Below the pieces are notes generated by a model, which was not told the origin of the DNA, searched no databases, and worked only from the letters and a program-made list of their open reading frames with translations. From the NCBI RefSeq assembly GCF_020523925.1, contig NZ_JAJAPW010000005.1, positions 62,001-126,000 on the forward strand: 64,000 bases of DNA. The letters run 5' to 3'. The stretch is from Neotamlana laminarinivorans. GTDB taxonomy: Bacteria > Bacteroidota > Bacteroidia > Flavobacteriales > Flavobacteriaceae. The translations under genes and the position numbers were made by a program. Every line of letters starts with the position of its first letter. Positions within the stretch are counted from its first letter, which is position 1. This document shows positions 17,284-25,964 of the stretch, piece by piece.

Positions 17284-17408
17284 GTCTTAGGGGCTTGTAA
17301 ATTTTAAGCTGCAATGTAATGAATTTTTATCAAAAAATAAGATGAAATACATAAAAAACCGCTAAAATGCATTTATGTATTTATTTTTCTTATTAATTAG
17401 TGATGAAT

Positions 17409-17876
17409 TTATGTGTGGTTTTTAGTGTTTATTTCTTTCTTTTCTTTTAAAACAGTTGCAGTTTTAAAGAGATTTGTATAATCTAATACATTTTTAATAT
17501 TATCTAAATCACATAAAAATTCAATTACTTCACAAAGTGCAGAAAATAAAATATGTGTATCGGTAGGGTTTTTAGGCTTTAGGTGGTTATGTTTAAATGG
17601 CAATTCATAGCCACATGCAGTTAAAAATATAACTTCAATTTTAAGTAGCTCTAAAGGTGTATACCCATTAAAAGTTTTTCCTAAGCGTTGGTTAACAGAT
17701 CCAATGTAATTTAAGTTTGTTGAGCCATGATTATCTGAAAAATGTTTCCAACTATCTGTATTATCTAAAATATTACCTACTGCGCATTGTTTGCAACATT
17801 CAGGATTTAAATTACTAGAATTAAATGCATTATATAATTTTATTATGGCCCTATCTAAACGAGAATTACTATACAT
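17409..17876 (-). CDS. Conserved cysteine-motif protein of unknown function (155 aa)
   Basis: 155 residues, cytoplasmic. The only notable motif is PECCKQCAVGNILDN, a cluster of three Cys close to the N-terminus that could bind metal, followed by conserved-looking blocks SWKHFSDNHGS and FNGYTPLELLKIEV. Similar short flavobacterial proteins have, as far as I recall, sometimes carried a misleading 'NQR subunit F' label in databases; nothing in the sequence (no ferredoxin CxxxxxCxxC, no FAD domain) supports that. The real nqrF is at 14296. Function unknown. Confidence 0.75.
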   Translation of the reverse strand: MYSNSRLDRAIIKLYNAFNSSNLNPECCKQCAVGNILDNTDSWKHFSDNHGSTNLNYIGSVNQRLGKTFNGYTPLELLKIEVIFLTACGYELPFKHNHLKPKNPTDTHILFSALCEVIEFLCDLDNIKNVLDYTNLFKTATVLKEKKEINTKNHT

Positions 17877-17916
17877 TTAATGTTTTTTACTAATATAACA
17901 AAAATTTAGTTTAATT

Positions 17917-18648
17917 TTAATTAGATAGTTTTGAAATTAATTTCTTACTATTTTCTGTGTTACTTTCGTTCAAGAATTGTTTGGCTAATTTAGTTTTTCC
18001 CTCTTTTAGGTAGGCTAATCCTAGATAATAATTAGCTTCACTTATTAAGGGAAATGTTTTTTTTGATTGCACGGTGCGTTCTAAAAAGGGTATTGCAGAA
18101 TCTGTATTTTTGTTAGCTAAATGTGCTACACCAATAAAATAGTTTAGGGTGTCGTTTGCTGGGTTTTTAAGAGCTAATTTTTGTAATGTTTTAATTGCAG
18201 CGTTATATTCACCTCGATTATATTTATCCATAGCATTAAAAAATTCTATATCGTCACTTTTTTTATTTTGGTTAGGTAAACTTTGTGCAGGTGTGTAATA
18301 TTTTGTGTAAAGTTTTTCGTTTTCTGGAAAACTAAAAAAATAAATGCTACCAAAACCAATTATAAATGCTGTAGCTAAGGCAAGTTGTTTGAATCTTAAA
18401 TGGATAAAATTGTAATTGTTTTTTTTAGCAGGTTGTGTTTCAACATTGTTTACTAAATTATTAAGCTCTTCTTTTTTTTCTTCAGTTTTACTTATAAATG
18501 CTTTTACTTCCTCTACATTGTTTTTAAATTCATCATCTAACTCAATCAATTGATTTATATCTTGAGATTCCTTAAGAGTCATATCTCCTTTAATATAACG
18601 CTCAATAATTTCAAATAATTCTTTTGATATGTATTCTTTCTTTTTCAA
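17917..18648 (-). CDS. Membrane-anchored TPR protein
   Basis: 243 residues. A cytoplasmic N-terminal segment (about 1-85, charged and helical, resembling the start of anti-sigma/regulatory membrane proteins) is followed by one membrane helix near residue 90-110 (LALATAFIIGFGSIYFFSF). The C-terminal ~120 residues contain tetratricopeptide repeats (AMDKYNRGEYNAAIKTLQKLALKNPAND, YYLGLAYLKEGKTKLAKQFL). It is a protein-interaction scaffold of unknown partner. The ~490-bp gap upstream separates it from the divergent 19137 gene. Confidence 0.8.
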   Translation of the reverse strand: MKKKEYISKELFEIIERYIKGDMTLKESQDINQLIELDDEFKNNVEEVKAFISKTEEKKEELNNLVNNVETQPAKKNNYNFIHLRFKQLALATAFIIGFGSIYFFSFPENEKLYTKYYTPAQSLPNQNKKSDDIEFFNAMDKYNRGEYNAAIKTLQKLALKNPANDTLNYFIGVAHLANKNTDSAIPFLERTVQSKKTFPLISEANYYLGLAYLKEGKTKLAKQFLNESNTENSKKLISKLSN

Positions 18649-19136
18649 TTTATAATTATTTAAATAGTAAAACTATTTGATACCTATTTTATTGCAAACA
18701 TTTTATAATACTTAAGTTATAGTATTTGTATTTGCATTTAATGTAAGTGTATGGTACTAAATAAATGAGGCAAATTATAAATCTTGCTAAAAAATAATAC
18801 CTTTTTTAAGGTAAATTATTAAAGCCATTGTAGGTTTATAATATAAATATAAGATTTATTGAGTTTTGATATTAACTTTTAATGTTAAGTAATTTATAAA
18901 TGTTTAGTTTTTATTAGAGCTAATTTTTTAATGTTTATAACTTAAAGATTATAAATAATAGAAGAAACAAAGCGTTTTATTGACATAATAATTAGAAATA
19001 ATTTCATGATAATGAAATTATTATAAATACAAGAATATTAAATTTTTATAATGTTTTAGTTGTTAAAATTTAATATTAATTAATAAATTTTTAAAAACAC
19101 TACATTATCATCAAAAAATATTTTTAATTTCGCAGC
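18649..19136. other. AT-rich divergent intergenic region with an inverted repeat
   Basis: The 488 bp hold no coding frame that I can support. A perfect 11-bp inverted repeat lies at 18997-19007 and 19012-19022 (AATAATTTCAT / ATGAAATTATT, 4-bp spacer), a possible operator. A weaker stem, TACCTT/AAGGTA, lies at 18798-18813. TAATTTCG at 19125-19132 is a near-consensus -7 element only 4 nt before the next ATG. Confidence 0.5.
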
Positions 19137-19514
19137 ATGAAAAAGCCTCTTAGTCAGCAAGAATTACATAATTTAGCAATGAATCATGTAGGTAAAGATT
19201 TAGAAAATCGTGGTTTTGAATTTGTTGCGATAAATAGTAAGCTTAAAAAACATCCTCAGTTTGTTTGCATAGATAAAAACAAGCAATATTATTTTGTAAT
19301 TGTTAGGGCAGTCATATTACCAGAAAACCCAAATAATTATGATGTTGTATGGATGGAGACTTTTAAAAAACATGCCCGACAAAATAACGCTAAAGTACTT
19401 TATGCAGGTGTAGGCTTAGGTAGTAAAACGGATACTAAAACACCTATTTATTTAAACGAAGAATATTTATTACAATACAATGGTATTCAAGTACTAGATA
19501 CCAATTTAAATTAA
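19137..19514 (+). CDS. Conserved hypothetical protein linked to apbE (125 aa)
   Basis: 125 residues, cytoplasmic, no recognised domain. Visible blocks are LSQQELHNLAMNHVGKDLE, NSKLKKHPQFVCID and LYAGVGLGS. It abuts apbE with no gap (stop and start are adjacent), so the two are co-transcribed and probably coupled. I recall relatives being labelled 'NADH-quinone reductase subunit F' in flavobacterial annotations, perhaps because of this linkage; the sequence shows no flavin, iron-sulfur or NADH motif. A part in NQR maturation is an inference from context only. Confidence 0.75.
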   Translation: MKKPLSQQELHNLAMNHVGKDLENRGFEFVAINSKLKKHPQFVCIDKNKQYYFVIVRAVILPENPNNYDVVWMETFKKHARQNNAKVLYAGVGLGSKTDTKTPIYLNEEYLLQYNGIQVLDTNLN

Positions 19515-20489
19515 ATGATAAAAAAAATACTTGTTTTAACTTGTTTGTTAATATTAGGTTGTAAAAATGAAAAGCCTAAAAATGTAAAACTTCGAGGATC
19601 AGTTTTTGGAACCACTTATTCCATTATTTATGATGCTAAAACAAATTATACAAGTCAGTTGGATAGTTTGTTTTCTGTAATCAACAATTCTTTGTCTAAT
19701 TATCAAGATAATTCAATAATTTCTAAAATAAACAGAGAAGAACTTGTTGAAACCGATGAGCATTTCGATAAGGTTTTTAAAACCTCAAAGGAAATATTTT
19801 ATAATACTGAAGGTGCTTTCGACCCTACTATAGGGGCTGTGGTTAATGCATGGAGTTTTGGTTCTGAACATAAAATTATTAGTGTTGATAGTTTAATTAT
19901 TGATAGCTTGATGCGGTCTGTAGGATTTGATAAGATTTTTAAAATTAACAAAAAAATAACCAAACCTAAAGATGCTTTTTTAGATTTTAATGCCATAGCG
20001 AAAGGATATGGGGTTGATGTTGTTGGTGAATTTTTAGAGTCTAAAAATATATTAAATTATCTTGTAGAAATTGGTGGAGAGGTAAGAGTTAAAGGAAAAA
20101 ACGTTGAAAAAAATGCTTCATGGCGCGTAGGTGTTGAAAATCCTAATTTTAACGGAGAGCAATCTATTTTAAAAGCTATAGAATTGCATAATGAAGTTAT
20201 GGCTACATCAGGTACTTACAGAAAGTTTAAAATAGATGATAATGGTAGTAGATATGCCCATATTATCAATACCGATACAGGATACCCTACTAAAACAAAT
20301 GTTTTGAGTGTATCTGTAATCGCAGATAGATGTATGGTTGCTGATGCATACGCAACCGCATTTCAAGCCATGGGTGTAAATAAAATTAAAGAGTTTTTAA
20401 AACATCACCCAGAATTAAAAGTGTTTTTAATTTTTGAAAATGAAAATAATGAAATAGAAACACTTGCTTTAAATGGTTTTCCTGAATAA
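19515..20489 (+). CDS. apbE: FAD:protein FMN transferase
   Basis: A 324-residue lipoprotein (MIKKILVLTCLLILGCK, lipobox Cys16). It matches ApbE: VFGTTYSIIYD, GAFDPTIGAVVNAWSFG, DFNAIAKGYGVDVV, IGGEVRVKG, and the metal-binding segment MVADAYATAFQAMG. The enzyme moves FMN from FAD onto Thr in D-x-x-(S/T)-G-A-T type motifs on the periplasmic side. NqrB T335 and NqrC T223 encoded upstream in this window are its expected substrates. It is convergent with the DUF423 gene, with only 8 bp between stops. Confidence 0.95.
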   Translation: MIKKILVLTCLLILGCKNEKPKNVKLRGSVFGTTYSIIYDAKTNYTSQLDSLFSVINNSLSNYQDNSIISKINREELVETDEHFDKVFKTSKEIFYNTEGAFDPTIGAVVNAWSFGSEHKIISVDSLIIDSLMRSVGFDKIFKINKKITKPKDAFLDFNAIAKGYGVDVVGEFLESKNILNYLVEIGGEVRVKGKNVEKNASWRVGVENPNFNGEQSILKAIELHNEVMATSGTYRKFKIDDNGSRYAHIINTDTGYPTKTNVLSVSVIADRCMVADAYATAFQAMGVNKIKEFLKHHPELKVFLIFENENNEIETLALNGFPE

Positions 20490-20497
20490 TTGTAAGC

Positions 20498-20866
20498 TTA
20501 AATAGCTTGCAAAATTATTAATAACCAACCAACAACAAAAAGTAAGCCTCCAATTGGAGTAATAGGCCCTAAAAATTTTAATTTCTTTTCTTTAGCATCA
20601 CTTATTACTAAGCCATAAATACTAAAGGAAAATAAAATAATTCCTATAGTAAAACATAAATACATTACTGTGGTTGAAAAATTATGGAAAAAGCCCAATA
20701 AAAGTAAAACTATCGCATGATACATTTGATATTTTACACCGGTTTCAAAACTTTTTAATTGATCTTCAGATAATAACTTTTTTAACGCGTGAGCACCAAA
20801 AGCTCCTAAAATTATAGCTAGCATACCAAAAGAGGCACCAGTTATTATAAATGTTTGTTGTGTCAT
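20498..20866 (-). CDS. DUF423 family membrane protein
   Basis: 122 residues with four hydrophobic helices. The opening TGASFGMLAIILGAFGAHALK is the DUF423 (YgdD/YwdK) signature, and ITPIGGLLFVVGWLLI is the usual ending. The family sits in the inner membrane; its function is unknown. It is the last gene of a likely six-gene minus-strand run starting at gpmI. Confidence 0.9.
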   Translation of the reverse strand: MTQQTFIITGASFGMLAIILGAFGAHALKKLLSEDQLKSFETGVKYQMYHAIVLLLLGFFHNFSTTVMYLCFTIGIILFSFSIYGLVISDAKEKKLKFLGPITPIGGLLFVVGWLLIILQAI

Positions 20867-20872
20867 TTTTAA

Positions 20873-21640
20873 TTAGTTTTTTCTAACCAAGGGAATTATT
20901 TCACCTTTTGCTAAACGATATTTATCTATGTCTTCTTTAGTTAGTTTAGCTGTATAATCTACTTCTTCAACAGTAAAACCAATACTTCTAAGTTTGTCAA
21001 AGTAATCTTTACCATAAACGCGAACATGGTCGTATTGTCCAAATATTTTAGCGCGTTCGGCTTTATCGGTTATAGTATTATCTTCAAAAGTAACGTCTCG
21101 GTTTAAATCTTGCGGTATTTGAAAAATGCCCCAACCACCGGGTTTCATTACGCGATAAAGTTCTTGCATGGCCTTTGTATCGTCTGGAATATGTTCTAAA
21201 ACATGATTACAGAAAATAATATCGTAACTATTATCTTTAAAAGGTAAATTGCAAATGTCTGCTTTTACATCGGCTATAGGTGAAAGTAAATCTGTTGTGG
21301 TATAATCTATATTTTTTAAAGCTTTAAAACGTTTTAAAAAGCATTGTTCTGGAGCAAAATGAAGTACTTTAAATTTATTAGAAAAAAACGATGTTTCACT
21401 TTTTAAATACAACCATAACAACCTATGTCTTTCTAAAGATAGGGTAGAGGGCGATAAAATATTTTCGCGCTGTTTTACATAACCGTAAGCTAAAAACGAT
21501 TTAAAACTTTTACCATCAATAGGATCAGTGTATCTATCTCCTTTTAACATTAAAGCTAAAAACGGTTTTGCTAAATAGCTTAACCTAATTAATAAAGGCC
21601 TAGGAATAAGGTTTAATATGAGCTTAAAAAGAGATTTCAA
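20873..21640 (-). CDS. Class I SAM-dependent methyltransferase
   Basis: 255 residues. The SAM-binding region is degenerate at motif I (VLHFAPEQCF) but later motifs are clear: DICNLPFKDNSYDIIFCNHVLEHIPDDTKAMQEL and RVMKPGGWGIFQIP. The methyl acceptor is unknown. It follows the DUF3050 gene by 11 bp and precedes DUF423 by 6 bp, which suggests co-transcription. Confidence 0.88.
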   Translation of the reverse strand: MKSLFKLILNLIPRPLLIRLSYLAKPFLALMLKGDRYTDPIDGKSFKSFLAYGYVKQRENILSPSTLSLERHRLLWLYLKSETSFFSNKFKVLHFAPEQCFLKRFKALKNIDYTTTDLLSPIADVKADICNLPFKDNSYDIIFCNHVLEHIPDDTKAMQELYRVMKPGGWGIFQIPQDLNRDVTFEDNTITDKAERAKIFGQYDHVRVYGKDYFDKLRSIGFTVEEVDYTAKLTKEDIDKYRLAKGEIIPLVRKN

Positions 21641-21651
21641 AAGGTAAATTA

Positions 21652-22434
21652 TTATGCTAAAATGGATTTATTAGCCTCTATTAAGTTTGCAATATTATCC
21701 CAAAGAGCAATACGTTGTTTAATCGCTTCAATAGCTATTTCTTTAGCTTCATCCCATTTTGTTTGGTCATTTCCACAAAGCTCTTCTATCATTTTTAATG
21801 ATAAAGGCCCGTGTTCATCACCATCTAATTCAATATGACGCTCTAAGTAATAAGTTAATTTGCTGTAAGATTTGTCTTTAGTTTCTGATTTGTTTATAAT
21901 TTGAAAAAACATATCAGGAATTAAATCTTCCCGCCCAAAAGTAAAAGCAGAAGCAATTAGGTGTGCTTTTTCTGATGCAATAACATTAAAAGTAAACTCA
22001 ACGAACTTTAAAGTTTTTAAGTTTACTTTGGTTTGTTTTGAAGCTTCTTTAATGCTTGTACCATTATAAATACTTTTTACAAAAGCTTCAATTTGGTTTG
22101 TGTTTGCATCAATTTGAGTCATGGCATCCAAGTACATTTCGTAATGGCTTTTAGGTTCACCAAGCTCGTTTACATCGGTTTCTTCACCCAAAACAATTTC
22201 GTTTATAAACCGTGCTGTTGATGGCGTTTTAACAGGTGTCCATGGCAATGTTATGCATGTTAATTTGTTTTGCAGGGCTTTTAATAAAGACATAAAATCC
22301 CAAACCGCAAAAACATGATGTTCCATGAAGATTTTAACATCATCAATGGTTTGTAAATTTTTATAAAGTTTATGATTGTTTAATTCTGATAATAAAGGTT
22401 CTAACTCTTTTTGTATATCTTGAATGTAAGTCAT
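21652..22434 (-). CDS. DUF3050 family protein
   Basis: 260 residues, all-helical by eye, with the family blocks MEHHVFAVWDFMSLLKALQ, ARFINEIVLGEETD and ASAFTFGREDLIPDMF. The histidines (HHVFAVWDFM, YYLERHIELDGDEHG) recall the heme-oxygenase/TenA-like helical fold, which often binds a metal or small molecule. The reaction is unknown. It starts 1 bp after the map stop, so it is in the same transcript. Confidence 0.85.
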   Translation of the reverse strand: MTYIQDIQKELEPLLSELNNHKLYKNLQTIDDVKIFMEHHVFAVWDFMSLLKALQNKLTCITLPWTPVKTPSTARFINEIVLGEETDVNELGEPKSHYEMYLDAMTQIDANTNQIEAFVKSIYNGTSIKEASKQTKVNLKTLKFVEFTFNVIASEKAHLIASAFTFGREDLIPDMFFQIINKSETKDKSYSKLTYYLERHIELDGDEHGPLSLKMIEELCGNDQTKWDEAKEIAIEAIKQRIALWDNIANLIEANKSILA

Positions 22435-22435
22435 G

Positions 22436-23254
22436 TTATAAAACTAATGCTTCTTGTCTAAATTCGTTTTCTTCGTCACTTTTTATTCCTAATGCATCAT
22501 ATATGTAAGCAAAGGTAGATAGTAATTCTGGCTTTCCATCAACTAAAGCAACGTCGTGCTCAAAATGCGCGCTTGGTTTATTGTCTCTGGTTGTAATAGT
22601 CCAACCATCGCTGTGTTGTTTTATGCGATGCGTTCCTAAATTAATCATAGGTTCTATTGCAACTACCATACCCTCAACAAATTTTTTGCCTCTACCACGT
22701 TTGCCGTAATTTGGCATTTCTGGGTCTTCATGCATTTTTTTACCTAAGCCGTGGCCCACAAGTTCACGAACTACGCCATAGCCATGGTCTTCGCAATATT
22801 TCTGGATGGCATAACCAACATCGCCAACACGATTATTGGCTTTAAATTCGCGAATACCAACATAAAGAGATTCTTTGGTTACTTGTAAAAGTTTTTCGGT
22901 TTCGGCATCAATCTCACCCACAGCAAAAGTGTAGGCATGATCGCCATAAAAATCATTTTTTAAAGCACCACAATCTATAGATATAATATCGCCTTCTTCT
23001 AAAGGTTTATCGTTAGGTATGCCATGAACCACTTGTTGGTTTGGACTCATGCATAAAGTGTTTGGGAAATCGTAGAGTCCTAAAAAACCAGGAATAGCAC
23101 CATGATCGCGTATATGCTCTTCTGCAATTTTATCTAATTGTAGGGTAGTAACCCCAGGTTTTATTTCTTTTGCCAAAACGCCTAAAGTTTTAGAAACTAT
23201 TAGGGCGCTTTCTCTCATTAACTCGATCTCTTCTTTTGTTTTTACTACTATCAT
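22436..23254 (-). CDS. map: Methionine aminopeptidase, type I
   Basis: About 272 residues from the ATG at 23252-23254 (MIVVKTKEEIELMRESA). An upstream in-frame ATG would add seven unconserved residues. The dinuclear metal ligands are in the expected blocks: SIDCGALKNDFYGDHAYTF (two Asp), LVGHGLGKKMHEDP (His), MVVAIEPMIN (Glu) and SAHFEHDVALV (Glu). It removes the initiator Met from nascent proteins. A perfect TATCTTTG -7 element lies upstream at 23273-23280. Confidence 0.96.
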   Translation of the reverse strand: MIVVKTKEEIELMRESALIVSKTLGVLAKEIKPGVTTLQLDKIAEEHIRDHGAIPGFLGLYDFPNTLCMSPNQQVVHGIPNDKPLEEGDIISIDCGALKNDFYGDHAYTFAVGEIDAETEKLLQVTKESLYVGIREFKANNRVGDVGYAIQKYCEDHGYGVVRELVGHGLGKKMHEDPEMPNYGKRGRGKKFVEGMVVAIEPMINLGTHRIKQHSDGWTITTRDNKPSAHFEHDVALVDGKPELLSTFAYIYDALGIKSDEENEFRQEALVL

Positions 23255-23272
23255 GGTTTTAAAAATAAAAGG

Positions 23273-23280
23273 CAAAGATA
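23273..23280 (-). promoter_or_regulatory. -7 element of map
   Basis: The reverse strand reads TATCTTTG, 18 nt before the chosen map ATG. It supports the shorter map start, because the longer start at 23275 would overlap it. Confidence 0.5.
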
Positions 23281-23299
23281 CAATATTGTTACGATTAGG

Positions 23300-23704
23300 C
23301 TATTTAAATAAACCTAAAAAGCCTTTTTTCTTTTCGGGAATATTGGGTGTTTCGTTGGTAATAATTTGATAAATTTTACCCCAACCTATAAAACCGCCAA
23401 TGTTTCTATCATCAATAAAAACATCGGCGTTTATTTTTCTACTAGCATCGTTGCTAAATTTTTCTTCTGGAAAACTATTGTTAATGGCATAGAAGAAAAT
23501 ACCATTATCTTCACAAAACTTTACGGCTTCGTTAAGTCGTTCACCATGTCTATAAGTCCATAAAATAAGACGATGCCCTTCACTTTGAAGCTTTTTTAAG
23601 GTTTCAAATGCAAAAATTTTTGGTTTTCCTATTTTTGGGTAGGCATCCTCTACAATAGTGCCGTCAAAATCGACAGCAATAATTAATTGTTTATTTAAAT
23701 TCAT
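23300..23704 (-). CDS. Small HAD-superfamily hydrolase (BT0820-like)
   Basis: 134 residues. The HAD motif I AVDFDGTIVED (nucleophile and acid/base Asp), motif II-like ILWTYRHGE and motif IV FIDDRNIGG are all present without a cap domain. Small capless members such as Bacteroides BT0820 are sugar or small-molecule phosphatases, but the substrate here is unknown. It lies 34 bp after gpmI on the same strand. Confidence 0.88.
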   Translation of the reverse strand: MNLNKQLIIAVDFDGTIVEDAYPKIGKPKIFAFETLKKLQSEGHRLILWTYRHGERLNEAVKFCEDNGIFFYAINNSFPEEKFSNDASRKINADVFIDDRNIGGFIGWGKIYQIITNETPNIPEKKKGFLGLFK

Positions 23705-23738
23705 TGAAATAGACTTAGGGTTAAGGTATTGTTATAAA

Positions 23739-25256
23739 TTATACAAGCGGATGTTGTGTCATAGCCTCTGGTTGTGGTACACCTATTAACTTTAAAATAG
23801 TTGGAGCTACATCACCTAAAATGCCATCTTTTATTTCCTTAATGTCTTTATCTACTAAAATAATTGGCACCGGATTTGTTGTGTGCGCAGTATTTGGTGA
23901 ACCATCTGGGTTTATCATGGTTTCACAGTTACCGTGGTCTGCAATTACAATAGTAGTGTAATTGTTGTCTAAAGCTGTTGTAATAACTTCTTTTACACAT
24001 TCATCTACAGCTTCACAAGCTTTTACGGCAGCTTCCATAACTCCAGTATGTCCTACCATATCGCCATTTGCAAAATTTAAACATACAAAATCGGTTTCCC
24101 CTTTTTGTAGTTCTGGTATTAAGGCATCTTTTAACTCGAAAGCACTCATTTCAGGTTTTAAATCGTAAGTTGCTACTTTTGGTGAGTTTCGTAAAATTCG
24201 GGATTCACCTTCAAATTCAGCTTCTTGACCTCCTGAAAAGAAAAAGGTTACGTGAGGGTACTTTTCGGTTTCTGCAATACGAATTTGTTTTTTTCCGTTT
24301 TTAGAAAGCACTTCACCTAAAGTTTCTTTTAAGTTTTCTTTATTAAAAATTACGTTTACATTTTTATATGTATCGTCATAATTTGTAAGCGTTACATAAT
24401 GCAGATCGAGTTTGTGCATGTTTTGCTCATGAAAATCTGTTTGCGACAAGGCTTCAGTTAATTCACGACCACGATCGGTTCTAAAGTTGAAGAAAATAAC
24501 CACATCTCCATCTTTAATTTTTGCAACGGGTTCATTTTTCTCATCAACCATAATTATAGGTTTTATAAACTCGTCTGTTACGTCATCATCATATTGCTTT
24601 TGAATAGAATTTGTAACGTTTTTAGATTTTTCACCAATACCTTTTACAACGGCGTCGTAAGCTAATTTAACACGCTCCCAACGTTTATCACGATCCATGG
24701 CGTAATAACGGCCTGTTACCGAAGCAATTTTTCCTTTACCTTTTTCTAGATGTTCTTCTAGTTCGGTTAAAAAACCGTATCCAGATTTTGGATCAACATC
24801 GCGACCATCTGTAAAAGCATGAACATATGTGTTTTCTAAACCAAAATCATCAGCTGCATCTAATAAGCCAAATAAATGATTGATATGTGAATGTACACCA
24901 CCGTCACTTAATAATCCTAAAAAGTGCACATCTTTATTGTTTGTTTTTGCATAATTAAAGGCATCAACTAAAACCTGTTCGTTATTTAGTGTTTTATTTT
25001 TAACAGCTAAGTTAACTTTTACTAAATCTTGATATACAATTCGTCCTGCTCCTAAATTCATGTGTCCTACTTCGCTGTTTCCCATTTGGCCTTCAGGTAA
25101 ACCTACGTGTAAGCCATCGGTACGAAGTGTTGCATAAGGGTAATTATTGTAAAGCGAATCTATAAATGGTGTGTTGGCATGGTCTATAGCAGAAACTTTT
25201 GGATCTGGAGAATTTCCCCAGCCATCAAGTATCATTAAGATAACTTTTTTGTTCAT
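23739..25256 (-). CDS. gpmI: 2,3-bisphosphoglycerate-independent phosphoglycerate mutase
   Basis: A 505-residue glycolytic enzyme interconverting 3- and 2-phosphoglycerate, Mn-dependent. MILDGWGNSPDP opens the alkaline-phosphatase-like domain, with the phosphoserine in MGNSEVGHMNLGAGR, and IVIADHGNCETM plus TAHTTNPVPI supply metal ligands. The length is standard. A perfect TATATTTG (reverse strand, 25280-25287) precedes it, so it probably heads the minus-strand gene run that ends at DUF423. Confidence 0.96.
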   Translation of the reverse strand: MNKKVILMILDGWGNSPDPKVSAIDHANTPFIDSLYNNYPYATLRTDGLHVGLPEGQMGNSEVGHMNLGAGRIVYQDLVKVNLAVKNKTLNNEQVLVDAFNYAKTNNKDVHFLGLLSDGGVHSHINHLFGLLDAADDFGLENTYVHAFTDGRDVDPKSGYGFLTELEEHLEKGKGKIASVTGRYYAMDRDKRWERVKLAYDAVVKGIGEKSKNVTNSIQKQYDDDVTDEFIKPIIMVDEKNEPVAKIKDGDVVIFFNFRTDRGRELTEALSQTDFHEQNMHKLDLHYVTLTNYDDTYKNVNVIFNKENLKETLGEVLSKNGKKQIRIAETEKYPHVTFFFSGGQEAEFEGESRILRNSPKVATYDLKPEMSAFELKDALIPELQKGETDFVCLNFANGDMVGHTGVMEAAVKACEAVDECVKEVITTALDNNYTTIVIADHGNCETMINPDGSPNTAHTTNPVPIILVDKDIKEIKDGILGDVAPTILKLIGVPQPEAMTQHPLV

Positions 25257-25279
25257 TTTTAATAAAATTTAATTTGAAA

Positions 25280-25287
25280 CAAATATA
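25280..25287 (-). promoter_or_regulatory. -7 element of gpmI
   Basis: The reverse strand reads TATATTTG, a perfect match, 23 nt upstream of the ATG. Confidence 0.55.
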
Positions 25288-25487
25288 ACTAAGTTTCGTA
25301 AAAAACACTTATAAAAGTCTTATAAATACTAAGGTGTGTGCGGGATTTGATGTTGTTGTAACTATTTGTAAATGTGTGAAATAATTGTTAAAAAATGAGT
25401 TTTTGATATTTTTTATGTAACAATAGAAAAAAAGAGGCGTCTATTAAGTAAATCAAAAAACAATCACAAATCATTAAATCTTTCATC

Positions 25488-25889
25488 ATGAAAAAAACAA
25501 TCATTATTTCCGCAATCGCATTAAGTTTAGGTGTAACCAGTGTTAATGCAAAAACAGTTTCTAAAGACCTTAACGTTGTTAATTACGAGTATTTTTTTAA
25601 AGTGAATTCTTTTTGTGTCTCTATTGCACATGGCGATTTAGAAACGGTACAAAAATTAATAGCAAGAGGAGCAGATGTTAACGAACGTTCAAACGGAATG
25701 ACTCCAGCCATGTACGCTGCAAAATTTAACAGAACTGAAATTTTAGAGTTACTTATAACTCACGGTGCCGATTTAAAAGCGAAATGTTCAAGTAAAAAAA
25801 TGACAGCATTACATTATGCTAAATTACACGGTGCCAAGGACACTGCCGATATTATTAAAGCAGAGTTATCTAAGAAAAAGAAAAAATAG
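25488..25889 (+). CDS. Exported ankyrin-repeat protein
   Basis: 133 residues with a signal peptide (MKKTIIISAIALSLGVTSVNA). Residues ~45-130 form about three ankyrin repeats: IAHGDLETVQKLIARGADVNERS, GMTPAMYAAKFNRTEILELLITHGADL and MTALHYAKLHGAKDTADIIK. The tail is poly-lysine. It is probably a periplasmic protein-binding module of unknown partner. It shares a bidirectional terminator with the convergent M48 gene. Confidence 0.85.
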   Translation: MKKTIIISAIALSLGVTSVNAKTVSKDLNVVNYEYFFKVNSFCVSIAHGDLETVQKLIARGADVNERSNGMTPAMYAAKFNRTEILELLITHGADLKAKCSSKKMTALHYAKLHGAKDTADIIKAELSKKKKK

Positions 25890-25934
25890 GAAATGGTATA
25901 CCGTTTTCTAGTTATTCGAGCTAGTCACTCAGAA

Positions 25935-25964
25935 AAAAGCCTTGCATTTGCAAGGCTTTTGTTT
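25935..25964. terminator. Bidirectional terminator
   Basis: AAAAGCCTTGC (25935-25945) pairs perfectly with GCAAGGCTTTT (25950-25960) around ATTT, with A and T runs on both sides. It separates the convergent ankyrin and M48 genes. Confidence 0.85.

Noticed and set aside
17409-17876. Calling this gene, or 19137-19514, an NQR subunit F
   Set aside because: Neither has a ferredoxin, FAD or NADH motif; the true nqrF is at 14296-15606.
20486-20515. Intrinsic terminator between apbE and the DUF423 gene
   Set aside because: A short imperfect hairpin (TTGTAAGCT/AGCTTGCAA) exists but lacks a proper T run on the + strand; too weak to call.
24068-24304. Open frame opposite gpmI, and many similar antisense frames (e.g. 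3220-3435, 4792-5091, 31575-31895, 38652-38894, 45655-45960)
   Set aside because: They lie wholly or mostly opposite clear genes, have unnatural composition and no promoter or start context; they are shadows.
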